Positions 42,017 to 52,091 are shown, numbered from the stretch's first letter. The stretch is 64,000 bases of DNA from Rhizobacter sp. SG703 (GCF_012275445.1 NZ_JAAZQK010000012.1:166069-230068); one strand, 5' to 3'. Numbers and translations are program-made. The notes: generated by a model from the sequence alone, not told the origin.

Positions 42017-43456
42017 TTACCGGGTGGTGGTTTCCCAGCCGCCGCCCAGCGAGCGGATCAGCCCGACCGTCGTCGTGGCCCAGGTGCCACGCAGCTTCAC
42101 CGCCTGGCGCTCGATGGTCAGCAGGTCGCGTTGCGCTTCGAGCAGCTGCAGGTAGCTGTCCTCGCCGGCACGGTAGCGCTTGTCGGCGAGTTCGGCCGCG
42201 CGGCGTGCCGAGGCCACCGCCTCGTCGGTGAAGCTCACCTGCTCGCGCACCGCGCGCAGGCCGGACAGGTTGTCCTCGACGTCGGCAAAGGCCAGCAGCA
42301 CCGACTGGCGGTAGTCGGCCACCGCGCCTTCGAGCTGCGCTTCGGCTCGCCTGACCGCGGCCTTGTTGCGCCCGCCGTCGATGATCGGCAGCGAGAACAC
42401 CAGGCTGGTCAGCCAAGACTGGGCGTTGGTCTTGAACAGCTCGCTGAGCTCGGTCGATGCATAGCCGCCGTTGGCCGTCAGCGCGAGCGCCGGGAACAGC
42501 GCCGACTTCGCGACGCCGACCCGCGCCGTCGCCGCCGCCATGCTGCGCTGCGCGGCCGTCACGTCGGGCCGGCGCTCCAGCAATGCCGACGGCAGGCCGG
42601 GCGGCACCACCGGCACGCTGGCGTCCATCGCGAGCGGCTGGTTCTCGAAGCTGAAGCCGGCCGGCGCCTGGCCGAGCAGCAGCGCGAGCGAATGCTCGAT
42701 CCGCGCCCGGCTGCCGCGCAGCGCGACCACTTCGGCCTGCAGCGTCGACAGTTCGGTGCGCGAGCGCGCCACGTCGAGCTCGGCCACGTCGCCGGCCTGG
42801 AATCGCTTGCCGATCAGGCGCACGTTCTCGGTGCGCAGCGCGAGCGTCGCATCGAGCTGGGCCGCTTCGGCATCGAGTGCCCGCAGCGCGAAATACGTCT
42901 GCGCCACGTCGGCCTGCAACGCGAGCAGCACCGAGCGGTAGCTGGCCTCGACCTGCTCGGCATCGGCCTTCGCGGCGTTGACGCCGTTGCCGACCCGCTG
43001 GAACAGGTCGACCTCGTAGCTCGCGCCCAGCCCGGCGGTGTAGACGGTGGCCGGCGACACCGGCGTGCCGGCCGGCACGCCGGCCTGCGCCGGCGCCGAA
43101 CGGCTGCGCGTCGCGCCGGCGTTCAGGCCGAGCTGCGGCCAGCGGTCGGCCTCGGCGCTGCCGAGCGCGGCACGGGCCGCCTTGACGCGGGCAGCGGCCG
43201 ACGCGAGCGTCGGGTTCGCCTTCGCGGCCTGCTCCTCGAGCGCATCCAGCTTCGCATCGCCGAAGGTCGCCCACCAGGCGCCGCGCTGCTGAGCCTCGGA
43301 CGGCGCCGCCGCCTTCCAGCTGCCTTCGACGGCCGTCATTTCCTTGTAGGCCGACGGCACGCCCACATCGGGCTGCGGCACCGTCGGGGCCAGCGAGCAA
43401 CCCGCCAGCACCAGCGCCGTGAACAGCGCGGAAGTCTTGAACAAAGTGTGTGTCAT
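42017..43456 (-). CDS. RND efflux outer-membrane lipoprotein (OprM/OprN-like)
   Basis: A 479-residue TolC-family channel. The lipobox VLAGC near residues 16-20 marks a lipoprotein of the NodT group. Two OEP repeats are visible, with SLLLAL-type helices and LPSALLERRPDV, a hallmark of the family. It is 14 bases downstream of the RND permease and completes the tripartite pump. An intrinsic terminator follows the gene. Confidence 0.92.
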   Translation of the reverse strand: MTHTLFKTSALFTALVLAGCSLAPTVPQPDVGVPSAYKEMTAVEGSWKAAAPSEAQQRGAWWATFGDAKLDALEEQAAKANPTLASAAARVKAARAALGSAEADRWPQLGLNAGATRSRSAPAQAGVPAGTPVSPATVYTAGLGASYEVDLFQRVGNGVNAAKADAEQVEASYRSVLLALQADVAQTYFALRALDAEAAQLDATLALRTENVRLIGKRFQAGDVAELDVARSRTELSTLQAEVVALRGSRARIEHSLALLLGQAPAGFSFENQPLAMDASVPVVPPGLPSALLERRPDVTAAQRSMAAATARVGVAKSALFPALALTANGGYASTELSELFKTNAQSWLTSLVFSLPIIDGGRNKAAVRRAEAQLEGAVADYRQSVLLAFADVEDNLSGLRAVREQVSFTDEAVASARRAAELADKRYRAGEDSYLQLLEAQRDLLTIERQAVKLRGTWATTTVGLIRSLGGGWETTTR

Positions 43457-43470
43457 GGTCTTGTCGTCGC

Positions 43471-46400
43471 TCAGTGCGTCGCGTCGTGTGCCAGCGGCGC
43501 AGCGGCAGCGCCGGAGCGCCTTTCGATCGCCACCGCGAGCTTGCGCAGCAGCACGTAGAACAACGGGGTCAGGAACAGGCCGAACAGCGTCACGCCCAGC
43601 ATGCCGGCGAACACCGCGACGCCCATCGCATGGCGCATCTCGGAACCGGCGCCCGACGAGAACACCAGCGGCAGCACGCCCATGATGAACGCGATCGACG
43701 TCATCAGGATCGGGCGCAGGCGCAGGTGGCAGGCTTCGAGCGCCGCTTCGACGATGCCCTTGCCCTGGTGCTCCAGGTCACGGGCGAACTCGACGATCAG
43801 GATCGCGTTCTTCGACGCCAGCCCCACCAGCACGAACAACGCGATCTGCGTGAAGATGTTGTTGTCGCCCTTGGTCAGGTAGACGCCCAGCAGCGCGCAC
43901 AGGATCGACGCCGGCACGATCAGGATCACCGCCAGCGGCAGCGTCCAGCTTTCGTACTGCGCGGCCAGCACCAGGAACACCAGCAGCACGCACAGCGGGA
44001 ACACGATCACCAGCGTGTTGCCGGCCAGGATCTCCTGATACGTCAGGTCGGTCCATTCGAAGTTGATGCCGCGCGGCAGCGTCTCGGCCGCCAGCTTGGC
44101 CATGATGTCCTGCGCCTGCCCCGACGACACGCCCGGCGCTGCACCGCCGTTGAAGTCGGCCGCCATGTACGAGTTGTAGCGCTCGACGCGGTCCGGCCCG
44201 TAGGTGTTGCTGACGTTGACCAGGCTGCCCAGCGGCACCATCTCGTTCGCTGCATTGCGCACCTTGAACTGCCCGATCGCCGCGGCGTCGGAGCGGAACG
44301 GTGCGTCGGCCTGCGCGATCACCTGGTACGTGCGGCCGAACTTGTTGAAGTCGTTGATGTAGAGCGAACCGAGGTTGATCTGCATCGTGTCGAAGATGTC
44401 CGACAGCGGCACGCCCAACTGCTTGGCCTTGGTGCGGTCGACGTCGGCCTTCAGCTGCGGCACGTTGATCTGGTAGCCCGAGAACACGCCCGCCAGCTGT
44501 GGCGTCTGCCATGCCTTCATCTGCAGCGCCTGCACCGCCTGGTACAGCGCATCGGGGCCGAGGTTGGCGCGGTCTTCGACGTACAGCTTGAAGCCGCCGA
44601 TGGTGCCGAGGCCGTTCACCGGCGGCGGCGGGAACACCATGATGAAGGCGTCCTGGATCGCGCCCAGGCGCTTGTTCACTTCGGCCGCGATCGCGCCGCT
44701 GGACAGGTTGGCGGTCTTGCGCTTGTCGAAATCGTCGAGCGTGTAGAACACGATGCCGGAGTTCGGCGCGTTCATGAAGCCGTGGATCGACAGGCCCGGG
44801 AAGGCCACCGAGCTCTTGACGCCCGGCACCGACTGGGCGATCTCCGACATGCGGCGGATCACGCTTTCGGTGCGGTCGAGCGAGGCCGCATCAGGCAGCT
44901 GGGCGAAGCCGACCAGGTACTGCTTGTCCTGCGCCGGAACGAACCCCGACGGCACGATGCGGAACATGAACACCGCGCCGACGATCAGCAGCACGTAGAC
45001 GACCAGCGTCGCGCCCTTGTGCGCCAGCACGCGCTTGACGCCGCCGGTGTAGCCGTGCGACGAGCGGTCGAAGAATCGGTTGAACACGCGGAAGAAGCCG
45101 CCGAAAGCCCAGTCCATCGCACGCGCCAGCCGGTCTTTCGGGGCACCGTGCGGCTTCAGCAGCACGGCGGCCAGCGCCGGCGACAGCGTCAGCGAGTTGA
45201 AGGCCGAGATCACGGTCGAGATCGCGATGGTCAGCGCGAACTGGCGGTAGAACTGGCCGGTCAGCCCGGAGACGAACGCGATCGGCACGAACACCGCGCA
45301 CAGCACCAGCGCGATCGCGATGATGGGCCCGGAGACCTCCTTCATCGCCTGGATGGTCGCTTCGCGCGGATTCAAGCCGTTGGCGATGTTGCGCTCGACG
45401 TTCTCGACCACCACGATCGCATCGTCGACCACGATGCCGATGGCCAGCACCAGCCCGAACAGCGACAGCGTGTTGATCGAGAAGCCGAAGCCCAGCAGCA
45501 CCGCCATCGTGCCGATCACCGACACCGGCACGGCCAGCAGCGGGATCAGCGACGCGCGCCAGGTCTGCAGGAACACGATCACCACCAGCACCACCAGCGC
45601 GATCGCCTCGAGCAGCGTGTGGATCACCGCCTCGATCGAGTCGCGCACGAACTGCGTCGGGTCGTAGACGATGGCGTATTCGAGGTCCTGCGGGAAGTCC
45701 TTCTTCAGGTCTTCCATCAGCGCGCGCACGTCGGTCGAGATCTGCAGCGCGTTCGACTGCGGCGCCTCGAACAGGCCGAGCGCGACCGCCGGCTTGTTGT
45801 TCAGCAGCGAGCGCAGCGAGTAGGTGGACGCACCCAGCTCGAGGCGGGCCACGTCGCGCAGGCGGATCACGCCGCCGCTGGCGGTGAGGCTGCCGGTCTT
45901 GATGATGATGTCGCCGAATTCCTCTTCGGTGCTCAGGCGGCCCTGCGTGTTGACCGACAGCTGGAACGGCGCGTCTTTCGCGGGCGAAGCGCCGACCACG
46001 CCGGCGGCCACCTGCACGTTCTGCTCGCGGATCGCGGCCACCACGTCGGGCGCGGTCAGGCCGCGCGCGGCGATCTTCTGCGGGTCGAGCCAGACGCGCA
46101 TCGAATAGTCGCCGGCACCGAACACCTGCACCTGGCCCATGCCGGCCACACGGGCCAGCCGGTCCTTGATGTTGAGCACCGCGTAGTTGCGCAGGTAGAC
46201 CTCGTCGTAGCGCGAGTTCGGCGAGAGCAAGTGCACCACCATCGTGATGTTGGGCGAGCTCTTGACCGTGGTCACGCCGATCTGCCGCACTTCCTCGGGC
46301 AGCCGCGCCAGGGCACGCTGCACGCGGTTCTGCACCTGCGTCTCGGCCTGCTCGACGTTGGTGCCGACCTTGAAGGTGACGGTCAGGTTCATGCCGCCGT

Positions 46401-46659
46401 CGCCGGTGGCCTGCGAGGCCATGTACAGCATGTTCTCGGTGCCGTTGATGGCCTCTTCAAGAGGCGCGGCGACGGTCTGCGCGATCACGGTCGGGTTGGC
46501 ACCCGGGAAGCGCGTGCTGACGACGACCGACGGCGGCACGACCTCGGGGTATTCCGAGATCGGCAGCCGGAAGATCGCGATCAACCCGGCCAGGAACAAC
46601 AGGATGGACAACACGGCCGCGAAGATCGGCCTGTCCACGAAGAATTTTGAAAATCGCAT
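43471..46659 (-). CDS. RND multidrug permease, HAE1 family (MexF-like)
   Basis: A 1062-residue inner-membrane proton antiporter. The N-terminus SKFFVDRPIFAAVLSI and the porter motif LPISEYPEVVPPSVVV match MexF, BpeF and OqxB closely. The proton-relay Asp pair is in GIVVDDAIVVVENVERN, and the second half carries GLASKNAILIVEFA. The length is full. It works with the adaptor and channel on either side to export drugs from the periplasm and inner membrane. Confidence 0.95.
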   Translation of the reverse strand: MRFSKFFVDRPIFAAVLSILLFLAGLIAIFRLPISEYPEVVPPSVVVSTRFPGANPTVIAQTVAAPLEEAINGTENMLYMASQATGDGGMNLTVTFKVGTNVEQAETQVQNRVQRALARLPEEVRQIGVTTVKSSPNITMVVHLLSPNSRYDEVYLRNYAVLNIKDRLARVAGMGQVQVFGAGDYSMRVWLDPQKIAARGLTAPDVVAAIREQNVQVAAGVVGASPAKDAPFQLSVNTQGRLSTEEEFGDIIIKTGSLTASGGVIRLRDVARLELGASTYSLRSLLNNKPAVALGLFEAPQSNALQISTDVRALMEDLKKDFPQDLEYAIVYDPTQFVRDSIEAVIHTLLEAIALVVLVVIVFLQTWRASLIPLLAVPVSVIGTMAVLLGFGFSINTLSLFGLVLAIGIVVDDAIVVVENVERNIANGLNPREATIQAMKEVSGPIIAIALVLCAVFVPIAFVSGLTGQFYRQFALTIAISTVISAFNSLTLSPALAAVLLKPHGAPKDRLARAMDWAFGGFFRVFNRFFDRSSHGYTGGVKRVLAHKGATLVVYVLLIVGAVFMFRIVPSGFVPAQDKQYLVGFAQLPDAASLDRTESVIRRMSEIAQSVPGVKSSVAFPGLSIHGFMNAPNSGIVFYTLDDFDKRKTANLSSGAIAAEVNKRLGAIQDAFIMVFPPPPVNGLGTIGGFKLYVEDRANLGPDALYQAVQALQMKAWQTPQLAGVFSGYQINVPQLKADVDRTKAKQLGVPLSDIFDTMQINLGSLYINDFNKFGRTYQVIAQADAPFRSDAAAIGQFKVRNAANEMVPLGSLVNVSNTYGPDRVERYNSYMAADFNGGAAPGVSSGQAQDIMAKLAAETLPRGINFEWTDLTYQEILAGNTLVIVFPLCVLLVFLVLAAQYESWTLPLAVILIVPASILCALLGVYLTKGDNNIFTQIALFVLVGLASKNAILIVEFARDLEHQGKGIVEAALEACHLRLRPILMTSIAFIMGVLPLVFSSGAGSEMRHAMGVAVFAGMLGVTLFGLFLTPLFYVLLRKLAVAIERRSGAAAAPLAHDATH

Positions 46660-46691
46660 GGGGTCTTTCGATGTTCTTTCTGGCAGGCCGC

Positions 46692-47870
46692 TTATTGGCG
46701 AGCCGGTGCGCTGGCCGCATCGGCCGACATCGCGACGACTTCAGGCGCGACCGGCGCACCAGGGCGCACGCGCTGCAGGCCGTTGACGACGATGCGCTCG
46801 CCCGGCTTCAGCCCGGCACGCGCGACGCGCAGCCCGTCGACCAGCGGACCGAGTTGCACGACGCGGTACTCGGCCTTGTTCTCGGCGTTGACGACGTAGA
46901 CGTACTTGCGGTTCTGGTCGGTGCCGATCGCGGTGTCGTTGATCAGCAGCGCGGCCGGGGCGCCGATGTCGGCACCGACCTGCACGCGGGCGAACAGCCC
47001 CGGGATCAGCGCGCCGTCCTTGTTCTCGAGCACCGCGCGCATGCGCACCGTGCCGGAGGCGGGATCGACACGGTTGTCGATGAAGTCGAGCCGGCCTTCG
47101 TGCGGGAAGCCGCTTTCGTTGGTCAGCCCGGTGCGCACCTTGACGCCCTTGCCACCTTCGCGGGCGGCGCCGCCGATGCTCAGGAAGGTGGATTCATCGC
47201 CGTCGAAGCTCACGTAGACCGGGTTGATCGAGACCAGCGAGGTCAGCACGACGCTGCTGTCGACCAGGTTGCCGACCGTGACCTCGGCCTTGCCGATGCG
47301 GCCGGCGAACGGTGCACGGACCACCGCGTATTCGAGGTTCAGCCGGGCCACCGCGAGCGCGGCCTGGTCGGCCTGCGCACCGGCTTCGAGCTGGCGGGCG
47401 CTGGCGGCGCGTTCGTCGAAATCGCGCTGCGCGATCGCGTTGTCGGCCATCAGCTTCTTCGAGCGCTCGAGCTCGGTGCGGCCGAGGTCGGCCTTGGCCT
47501 TCGAACTGGCGACCGCCGCTTCGAGGCGGGCCACTTCAGCCTGGTACGTGCGTGGATCGATCTGGAACAGCACGTCGCCCTTCTTGACCAGCGCGCCGGG
47601 CTTGAACTGCACCGCGTCGATCGTGCCGGGCACGCGAGCGCGGATCTGCGCCGATTCGATGGCCTCGATGCGGCCGGAGAAATCCTGCTGCTCGACGACG
47701 TTGCGCGACACGACGACGGCGACGCTCACCGGCGGGGCCGGCGGCGGGCCGCCGGCCGTGGCGGCCATCGCTTCACCGCCGCGCGAGCAGCCGGCCAGGG
47801 ACAGCAGGGCAGCCGACACGAGCGTCAGCGCCATGGTCGACAACATCAGGGGGGTGGGTCGGAGGTTCAT
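46692..47870 (-). CDS. RND periplasmic adaptor lipoprotein (MexE-like)
   Basis: A 392-residue membrane-fusion protein. Its signal peptide ends in LSLAGC near residue 28. After it come the lipoyl half VSVAVVVSRNVVEQQDFSG, the helical hairpin and a second lipoyl half with APFAGRIGKAEVTVGNLV, then the beta-barrel and membrane-proximal parts. It is the first gene of the pump operon and is divergent from a LysR gene across 144 bases. Confidence 0.93.
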   Translation of the reverse strand: MNLRPTPLMLSTMALTLVSAALLSLAGCSRGGEAMAATAGGPPPAPPVSVAVVVSRNVVEQQDFSGRIEAIESAQIRARVPGTIDAVQFKPGALVKKGDVLFQIDPRTYQAEVARLEAAVASSKAKADLGRTELERSKKLMADNAIAQRDFDERAASARQLEAGAQADQAALAVARLNLEYAVVRAPFAGRIGKAEVTVGNLVDSSVVLTSLVSINPVYVSFDGDESTFLSIGGAAREGGKGVKVRTGLTNESGFPHEGRLDFIDNRVDPASGTVRMRAVLENKDGALIPGLFARVQVGADIGAPAALLINDTAIGTDQNRKYVYVVNAENKAEYRVVQLGPLVDGLRVARAGLKPGERIVVNGLQRVRPGAPVAPEVVAMSADAASAPARQ

Positions 47871-48014
47871 TGGGGGGTCATCCTGGAAAAAGCAGAGACG
47901 AATAGTCGACAGTCACCGGAATAACCCGATGCTGCGTTGCACCATGGAATGTATTAGTCTGTGAATCAGTTATAAAGTAGCGTTTCGCGGATTGACTGTT
48001 CAGGATTCAAGACA
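47871..48014. promoter_or_regulatory. Divergent control region of the RND pump and its LysR gene
   Basis: This 144-base gap is clearly more AT-rich than its surroundings. The part near 47948-47990 holds ATTAGT, GAATCAGTTATAAAG and other TnA-spaced short repeats, as expected for LysR sites, plus a TATAAA hexamer. I could not fix the exact operator or the -35 boxes. Confidence 0.5.
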
Positions 48015-49007
48015 ATGGACACCATCAAAGCCATGCAAGCCTTCGTCGGCGTCGTCAACACCGGTGGCTTCACCAGTGCGGCGGAGCTGCTGAACATGCC
48101 GAAAGCCACGCTGTCGGCCAGCGTCGCCGAACTGGAGGGCCACCTGAAGGTGCGCCTGCTGCACCGGACGACGCGCAAGGTGTCGGTCACCGCGGACGGT
48201 GCCGCCTATTACGAGCGCTGCGTGCGCATCCTCGAAGACCTTCGCGACGCCGAGGAGTCGTTCTCGTCCAGCCAGGCCTCGCCGCGCGGCAAGCTGCGGG
48301 TGGACGTGAGCACCGCGGTGGCGAGCCGGCTGCTGATCCCGCTGCTGCCGTCGTTCTTCGAGCGCTACCCCGACATCGAGCTGGAGCTGGGCTGCAGCGA
48401 CCGGCCGCTGAACATGCTGAGCGAAGGCATCGACTGCGCGCTGCGGGTCGGCGAGGTGTCGGACCCGTCGGTGGTGGTGCGCCGCGTCGGCACGATGAAC
48501 CTGGTGACCTGCGCGACCCCCGGTTACCTGGCGCGCCACGGCCGCCCGCAGCACCCGCTCGACCTGAAGAAGCACACCTGCCTGAACTATTTCTCGCTGC
48601 GCACCGGCCAGGTGTTCGACTGGGAGTTCGTGCGCAACGGCGAGCGGCTGCTGCTGCCGGTGGACAGCCCGCTGACACTGAACGATTCCAACGCCTACGT
48701 CGACGCCTGCCTGGCGGGCCTGGGCATCGGCCGGCTGCCGACCTACATGTTCCGCCAGTACCCGAGCTGCGGCGTGCTGGAGCTGCTGATGTGCGACTGG
48801 CTGTCGGACGAGATCCCGTTCCACGTGGTGTACCCGTCGAACCGCCACCTGTCGTCGAAGGTGCGGGTGTTCGTCGACTGGGTGGCCGAGATCCTGGAGC
48901 ACCACACCGGCATGAAGATGTGCCACGAGGCGCGTGCCGAGCGCGAGAAGAGCGCCATCAAGCTGCCCAACAAGACGATGCAGCTGATCGAAGCGCACGC
49001 GCACTGA
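48015..49007 (+). CDS. LysR family regulator next to the RND operon (CrgA-like)
   Basis: A 330-residue LysR-type regulator. Its winged helix-turn-helix has AMQAFVGVVNTGGFTSAAEL and a recognition helix in MPKATLSASVAELE. The effector domain begins with GKLRVDVSTAVASRLLIPLL. The C-terminus is about 30 residues longer than usual and basic. Sequence style is that of the CrgA/AaeR branch rather than classical MexT. Its divergent placement says it controls the MexEF-OprN-like pump, as activator or repressor. Confidence 0.9.
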   Translation: MDTIKAMQAFVGVVNTGGFTSAAELLNMPKATLSASVAELEGHLKVRLLHRTTRKVSVTADGAAYYERCVRILEDLRDAEESFSSSQASPRGKLRVDVSTAVASRLLIPLLPSFFERYPDIELELGCSDRPLNMLSEGIDCALRVGEVSDPSVVVRRVGTMNLVTCATPGYLARHGRPQHPLDLKKHTCLNYFSLRTGQVFDWEFVRNGERLLLPVDSPLTLNDSNAYVDACLAGLGIGRLPTYMFRQYPSCGVLELLMCDWLSDEIPFHVVYPSNRHLSSKVRVFVDWVAEILEHHTGMKMCHEARAEREKSAIKLPNKTMQLIEAHAH

Positions 49008-49105
49008 ACATCGCGCACCGGGCGCTTCGAGAACTGCGCCCCACCTGAACGCGGGAGCGTGATCCGGGGATTCAAGCGAAGGGCGCCGCGGCCGAAGATC
49101 CGGCC

Positions 49106-49972
49106 ATGCAGCTTCCGTATGCCCTCACCCGTGCCGGCTGGCCTGCCGCCGCGCTGACCGCGTTCGCCGCGGTCGCCGGCGACCGGCTGATCGACACGCA
49201 GCAGCGCAAGTGGATTTTCCGGCCGCAGAAGCGCAACCGCTGGTCGCAGGCTCGGGCGTTGCGCCGGCTGACCGACATGCACGAGGTGTGGATCGGTTTC
49301 GACTCCGCGCTCACCGGCCAGGCGGTGCGGCTGCACGGGCTGTGGCATCCGCATGCCGATGCGCAGGCGCCGCTGATGCTGTACCTGCACGGTGCGCAGC
49401 ACGAGGTGAGCTGCAGCGCCGAACGCCTGCGCAGGCTGCAGCGCATGGGCTTCTCGGTGCTGGCGGTCGACTACCGCGGCTTCGGCAAGAGCGGCGGCGA
49501 GCTGCCGTCGGAAGCCAGTGCCTACGAAGACGCCCACGCCGCGTGGCGATGGCTCGCCGCCCGGCAGCCGGGCGCTGCGCGCTACATCTTCGGCCACTCG
49601 CTGGGCGGTGCGATCGCGATCCACCTGGCGTCCGAGGTCGACGATGCGGCCGGGTTGATCATCGAGAGCAGTTTCACGTCGCTCCTCGACGTGGTCGCGA
49701 GCTTCAGCCGCGGCTGGTCGGCGGTGCGCCGCTTCATCACGCAGCGCTTCGACGCGGCCCAGAAGATCGGCGCGGTGCGTGCCCCGGTGCTGGTGGTGCA
49801 TGGCGACGACGACCGGCTGATCCCGCATGCGCTCGGCCGTGCGCTGTACGACGCGGCGGTGTCGGCCAAGCGCTTCGTGCTGGTGCCGGGCGGCTCGCAC
49901 CACGACACGCATGCGGTCGGCGAGGCGCCCTTGCGGCAGGCCTTGAGCGAGCTGTTCGGGCTGCCGGCCTGA
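49106..49972 (+). CDS. Alpha/beta hydrolase
   Basis: A 288-residue hydrolase with an N-terminal hydrophobic helix near residues 10-25, so it may be membrane-anchored. The oxyanion HG is in LYLHGAQHE. The nucleophile elbow GHSLGG is near residue 166, the acid in VVHGDDDRLIP, and the His in GGSHHDTH. It resembles the ABHD12/13-like and YfhR groups, which act on lipids or peptides. The substrate is unknown. Confidence 0.84.
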   Translation: MQLPYALTRAGWPAAALTAFAAVAGDRLIDTQQRKWIFRPQKRNRWSQARALRRLTDMHEVWIGFDSALTGQAVRLHGLWHPHADAQAPLMLYLHGAQHEVSCSAERLRRLQRMGFSVLAVDYRGFGKSGGELPSEASAYEDAHAAWRWLAARQPGAARYIFGHSLGGAIAIHLASEVDDAAGLIIESSFTSLLDVVASFSRGWSAVRRFITQRFDAAQKIGAVRAPVLVVHGDDDRLIPHALGRALYDAAVSAKRFVLVPGGSHHDTHAVGEAPLRQALSELFGLPA

Positions 49973-50025
49973 ACTCGGGGCCGGCCCCGCATGTTCCAAT
50001 CGGGGATTCCCGATCTGGAACCACC

Positions 50026-51387
50026 ATGGCCACGCTGAAACTGAAGAAAGCCGCGGGCAAAGCCGCCCCCGACAAGCCGGCGCGTGCGCCGCTGCGCGGT
50101 GCCGGGTCCGGCGTGAAGAAGCGGCCGACGCTGGCGCAGGCCCAGGCCGATCGCGCCGAGCGCGAGGCGCGCTACCAGGAGCAGCTGCGACAGCGTTTCG
50201 GCGACCAGCCACCGGCCGAGTTCACGCGCCGCGGCGAACCGCCGCCGATGTCGCGTGGCAAGCCGCCCGGTCGCCCGACCGGCGACAACAAGCCGCGCCC
50301 CACCGGCCCGGTCGCGACGCGACGCGACGAAGCCCAGATGCAGCGCCCGCGCCGCGACCCGCTGCCGCCGGCGCGCCGCGCTGAACCCGGCGCGCAGCGG
50401 GGCGGCCCCAACACCGCGTTCGGCCGCCCGTCGCAGCCCGCCGGGCCGTTCGGGCCGCGCGACACCTCCTCGCGCAACCCGAACCCTCGCAACCCGCCCC
50501 CCCGCAATGCCGGTCCGCGCGACGCGGGGCACCGCGACGCTCCCCCGCGCAACACCGCCTTCGGCAACAGCCGCCCTGCCCCGCAGCGCCGCGCCGAGCG
50601 CTTCGAGCGCGACGACGACGAGCCGGTCTACCACGCCGAGCAGCCCGGCAGCCTGCGCCTGTCCAAGCGCATGAGCGAACTCGGCATCGCATCGCGCCGC
50701 GAGGCCGACGAATGGATCCCGAAGGGCTGGGTGCGCGTCGACGGCGAGGTCGTCAAGGAGCTCGGGTCTCGCGTGATGCCCGGCCAGCGCATCACCGTCG
50801 ATGCCCAGGCTCGCCACCAGCAGGCGCAGCGCGTCACGGTGCTGATCAACAAGCCGGTCGGCTACGTGAGCGGCCAGGCCGAAGACGGCTACGAACCCGC
50901 CTACGTGCTGGTGAAGCCCGAGAACCAATGGCACGACGACAACTCCGGCGTGCGCTTCCTGCACACCCATCTGCGCGGCCTCGCGCCGGCCGGGCGGCTC
51001 GACATCGACTCGGTCGGCCTGCTGGTGCTGACGCAGGACGGCCGCGTCGCGAAGCAGCTGATCGGCGAGAACAGCGAGATCGAGAAGGAATACCTGGTGC
51101 GCGTGCAGCGGGCCGACGGCACGCCGCTGCCCGACAGCGAGCTCGCGCTGCTGAGACACGGCCTCGAGCTCGACGGCGAGCCGCTGCGCGAGGCCCAGGT
51201 CGAGTGGGTCAACGAGGACCAGCTGCGCTTCGTGCTGCGCGAGGGAAAGAAGCGCCAGATCCGCCGCATGTGCGAGGCGGTCGGATTGGAGGTGCTGGGG
51301 CTGAAGCGCGTGCGCATCGGCCGCGTGATGCTCGGCGACCTGCCGACCGGGCAGTGGCGCTACCTGCGGCCGGACGAGGCGTTCTGA
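50026..51387 (+). CDS. RluF-like pseudouridine synthase with disordered N-terminus
   Basis: A 453-residue protein. Residues 1-210 are low-complexity, rich in Arg, Pro, Asn and Gly with repeats of the PRN and PRD type. An S4 RNA-binding domain follows (LRLSKRMSELGIASRREADE, about 215-260). The RsuA-family catalytic domain has GRLDIDSVGLLVLTQDG, which contains the nucleophilic Asp, and a C-terminal GKKRQIRRMCEAVG. The tail LGDLPTGQWRYL is closest to RluF, which modifies 23S rRNA. It overlaps the next gene by 34 bases if that starts at its GTG. Confidence 0.88.
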   Translation: MATLKLKKAAGKAAPDKPARAPLRGAGSGVKKRPTLAQAQADRAEREARYQEQLRQRFGDQPPAEFTRRGEPPPMSRGKPPGRPTGDNKPRPTGPVATRRDEAQMQRPRRDPLPPARRAEPGAQRGGPNTAFGRPSQPAGPFGPRDTSSRNPNPRNPPPRNAGPRDAGHRDAPPRNTAFGNSRPAPQRRAERFERDDDEPVYHAEQPGSLRLSKRMSELGIASRREADEWIPKGWVRVDGEVVKELGSRVMPGQRITVDAQARHQQAQRVTVLINKPVGYVSGQAEDGYEPAYVLVKPENQWHDDNSGVRFLHTHLRGLAPAGRLDIDSVGLLVLTQDGRVAKQLIGENSEIEKEYLVRVQRADGTPLPDSELALLRHGLELDGEPLREAQVEWVNEDQLRFVLREGKKRQIRRMCEAVGLEVLGLKRVRIGRVMLGDLPTGQWRYLRPDEAF

Positions 51388-52091
51388 ACCCGCTGCCGTA
51401 CACCGAGCTGGCGGCGCCGCCCGGGCTGCGGCTGTGGTGGCTGCGGCTGGACGAGATGCCCGATGCCGCAGCGCTCGCCACGCTGTCGGCCGACGAGATC
51501 GCGCGCGGCAAGCGCTTCGCGTTCGAAGGCCTTCGGCGCCGGCACCTGGCGTCGCATGTCGCGCTGCGGGCGATCCTGGCGCAGCAGACCGGGCTGCCGG
51601 CCGCGGCGCTGGTGTTCGGCGCCGGACCGTTCGGCAAGCCCTTTTTGCAGGCGCCGGCGGTGTGCGTCTTCAACATGAGCCACAGCGACGACGTCGCGGT
51701 GATCGCGGTGGCGCCGGACGCGCCGGCGGGCACCGAGATCGGCGTCGACGTGGAAGTGCTGCGCCCGATGCGCGACGCAATCGCGCTGGCCGGGCGCAAT
51801 TTCACCGCGGCCGAGCAGCGCGAGTTGCTGGCCACGCCGCCGGAGCTGCGCGACCTGGCCTTCATGCGCGGCTGGACGCGCAAGGAGGCCTGCCTGAAGG
51901 CGATCGGCAGCGGGCTGTCGATCCCGCCGGATGCGGTGGATGCAGGGCTCTTGCCGGAACAGGCAGAGGTGCACGTCGCGCACGGCGGCGCGCATCACCG
52001 GCTGCAGCTGCATTCGCTGCCCGAGCACGCCGACACCGCACTGGCCATTGCCGTCGGCAACGGCGGCCCGCTCAGCGCCCCGCCCGCCTGA
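51354..52091 (+). CDS. 4'-phosphopantetheinyl transferase superfamily protein
   Basis: A 245-residue Sfp-type enzyme that transfers phosphopantetheine from CoA to carrier proteins. The magnesium motif is GVDVEV near residue 130 and the second signature is WTRKEACLKAIG near 178; NMSHSDD lies before them. The start is uncertain. The GTG at 51354, inside the end of the synthase gene, is used here. The next ATG at 51457 would remove the conserved first strand. No PKS or NRPS gene is adjacent, so the target carrier is unknown. The 3' end overlaps alkB by 20 bases. Confidence 0.8.
   Translation: MALPAAGRGVLNPLPYTELAAPPGLRLWWLRLDEMPDAAALATLSADEIARGKRFAFEGLRRRHLASHVALRAILAQQTGLPAAALVFGAGPFGKPFLQAPAVCVFNMSHSDDVAVIAVAPDAPAGTEIGVDVEVLRPMRDAIALAGRNFTAAEQRELLATPPELRDLAFMRGWTRKEACLKAIGSGLSIPPDAVDAGLLPEQAEVHVAHGGAHHRLQLHSLPEHADTALAIAVGNGGPLSAPPA

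Noticed and set aside
43450..46650. A 1066-residue open frame on the plus strand opposite the RND permease
   Set aside because: It is a shadow of the permease gene caused by high GC at codon third positions; it is rich in Arg, His, Asp and Gln and has no domain, while the minus strand encodes a perfect HAE1 permease.
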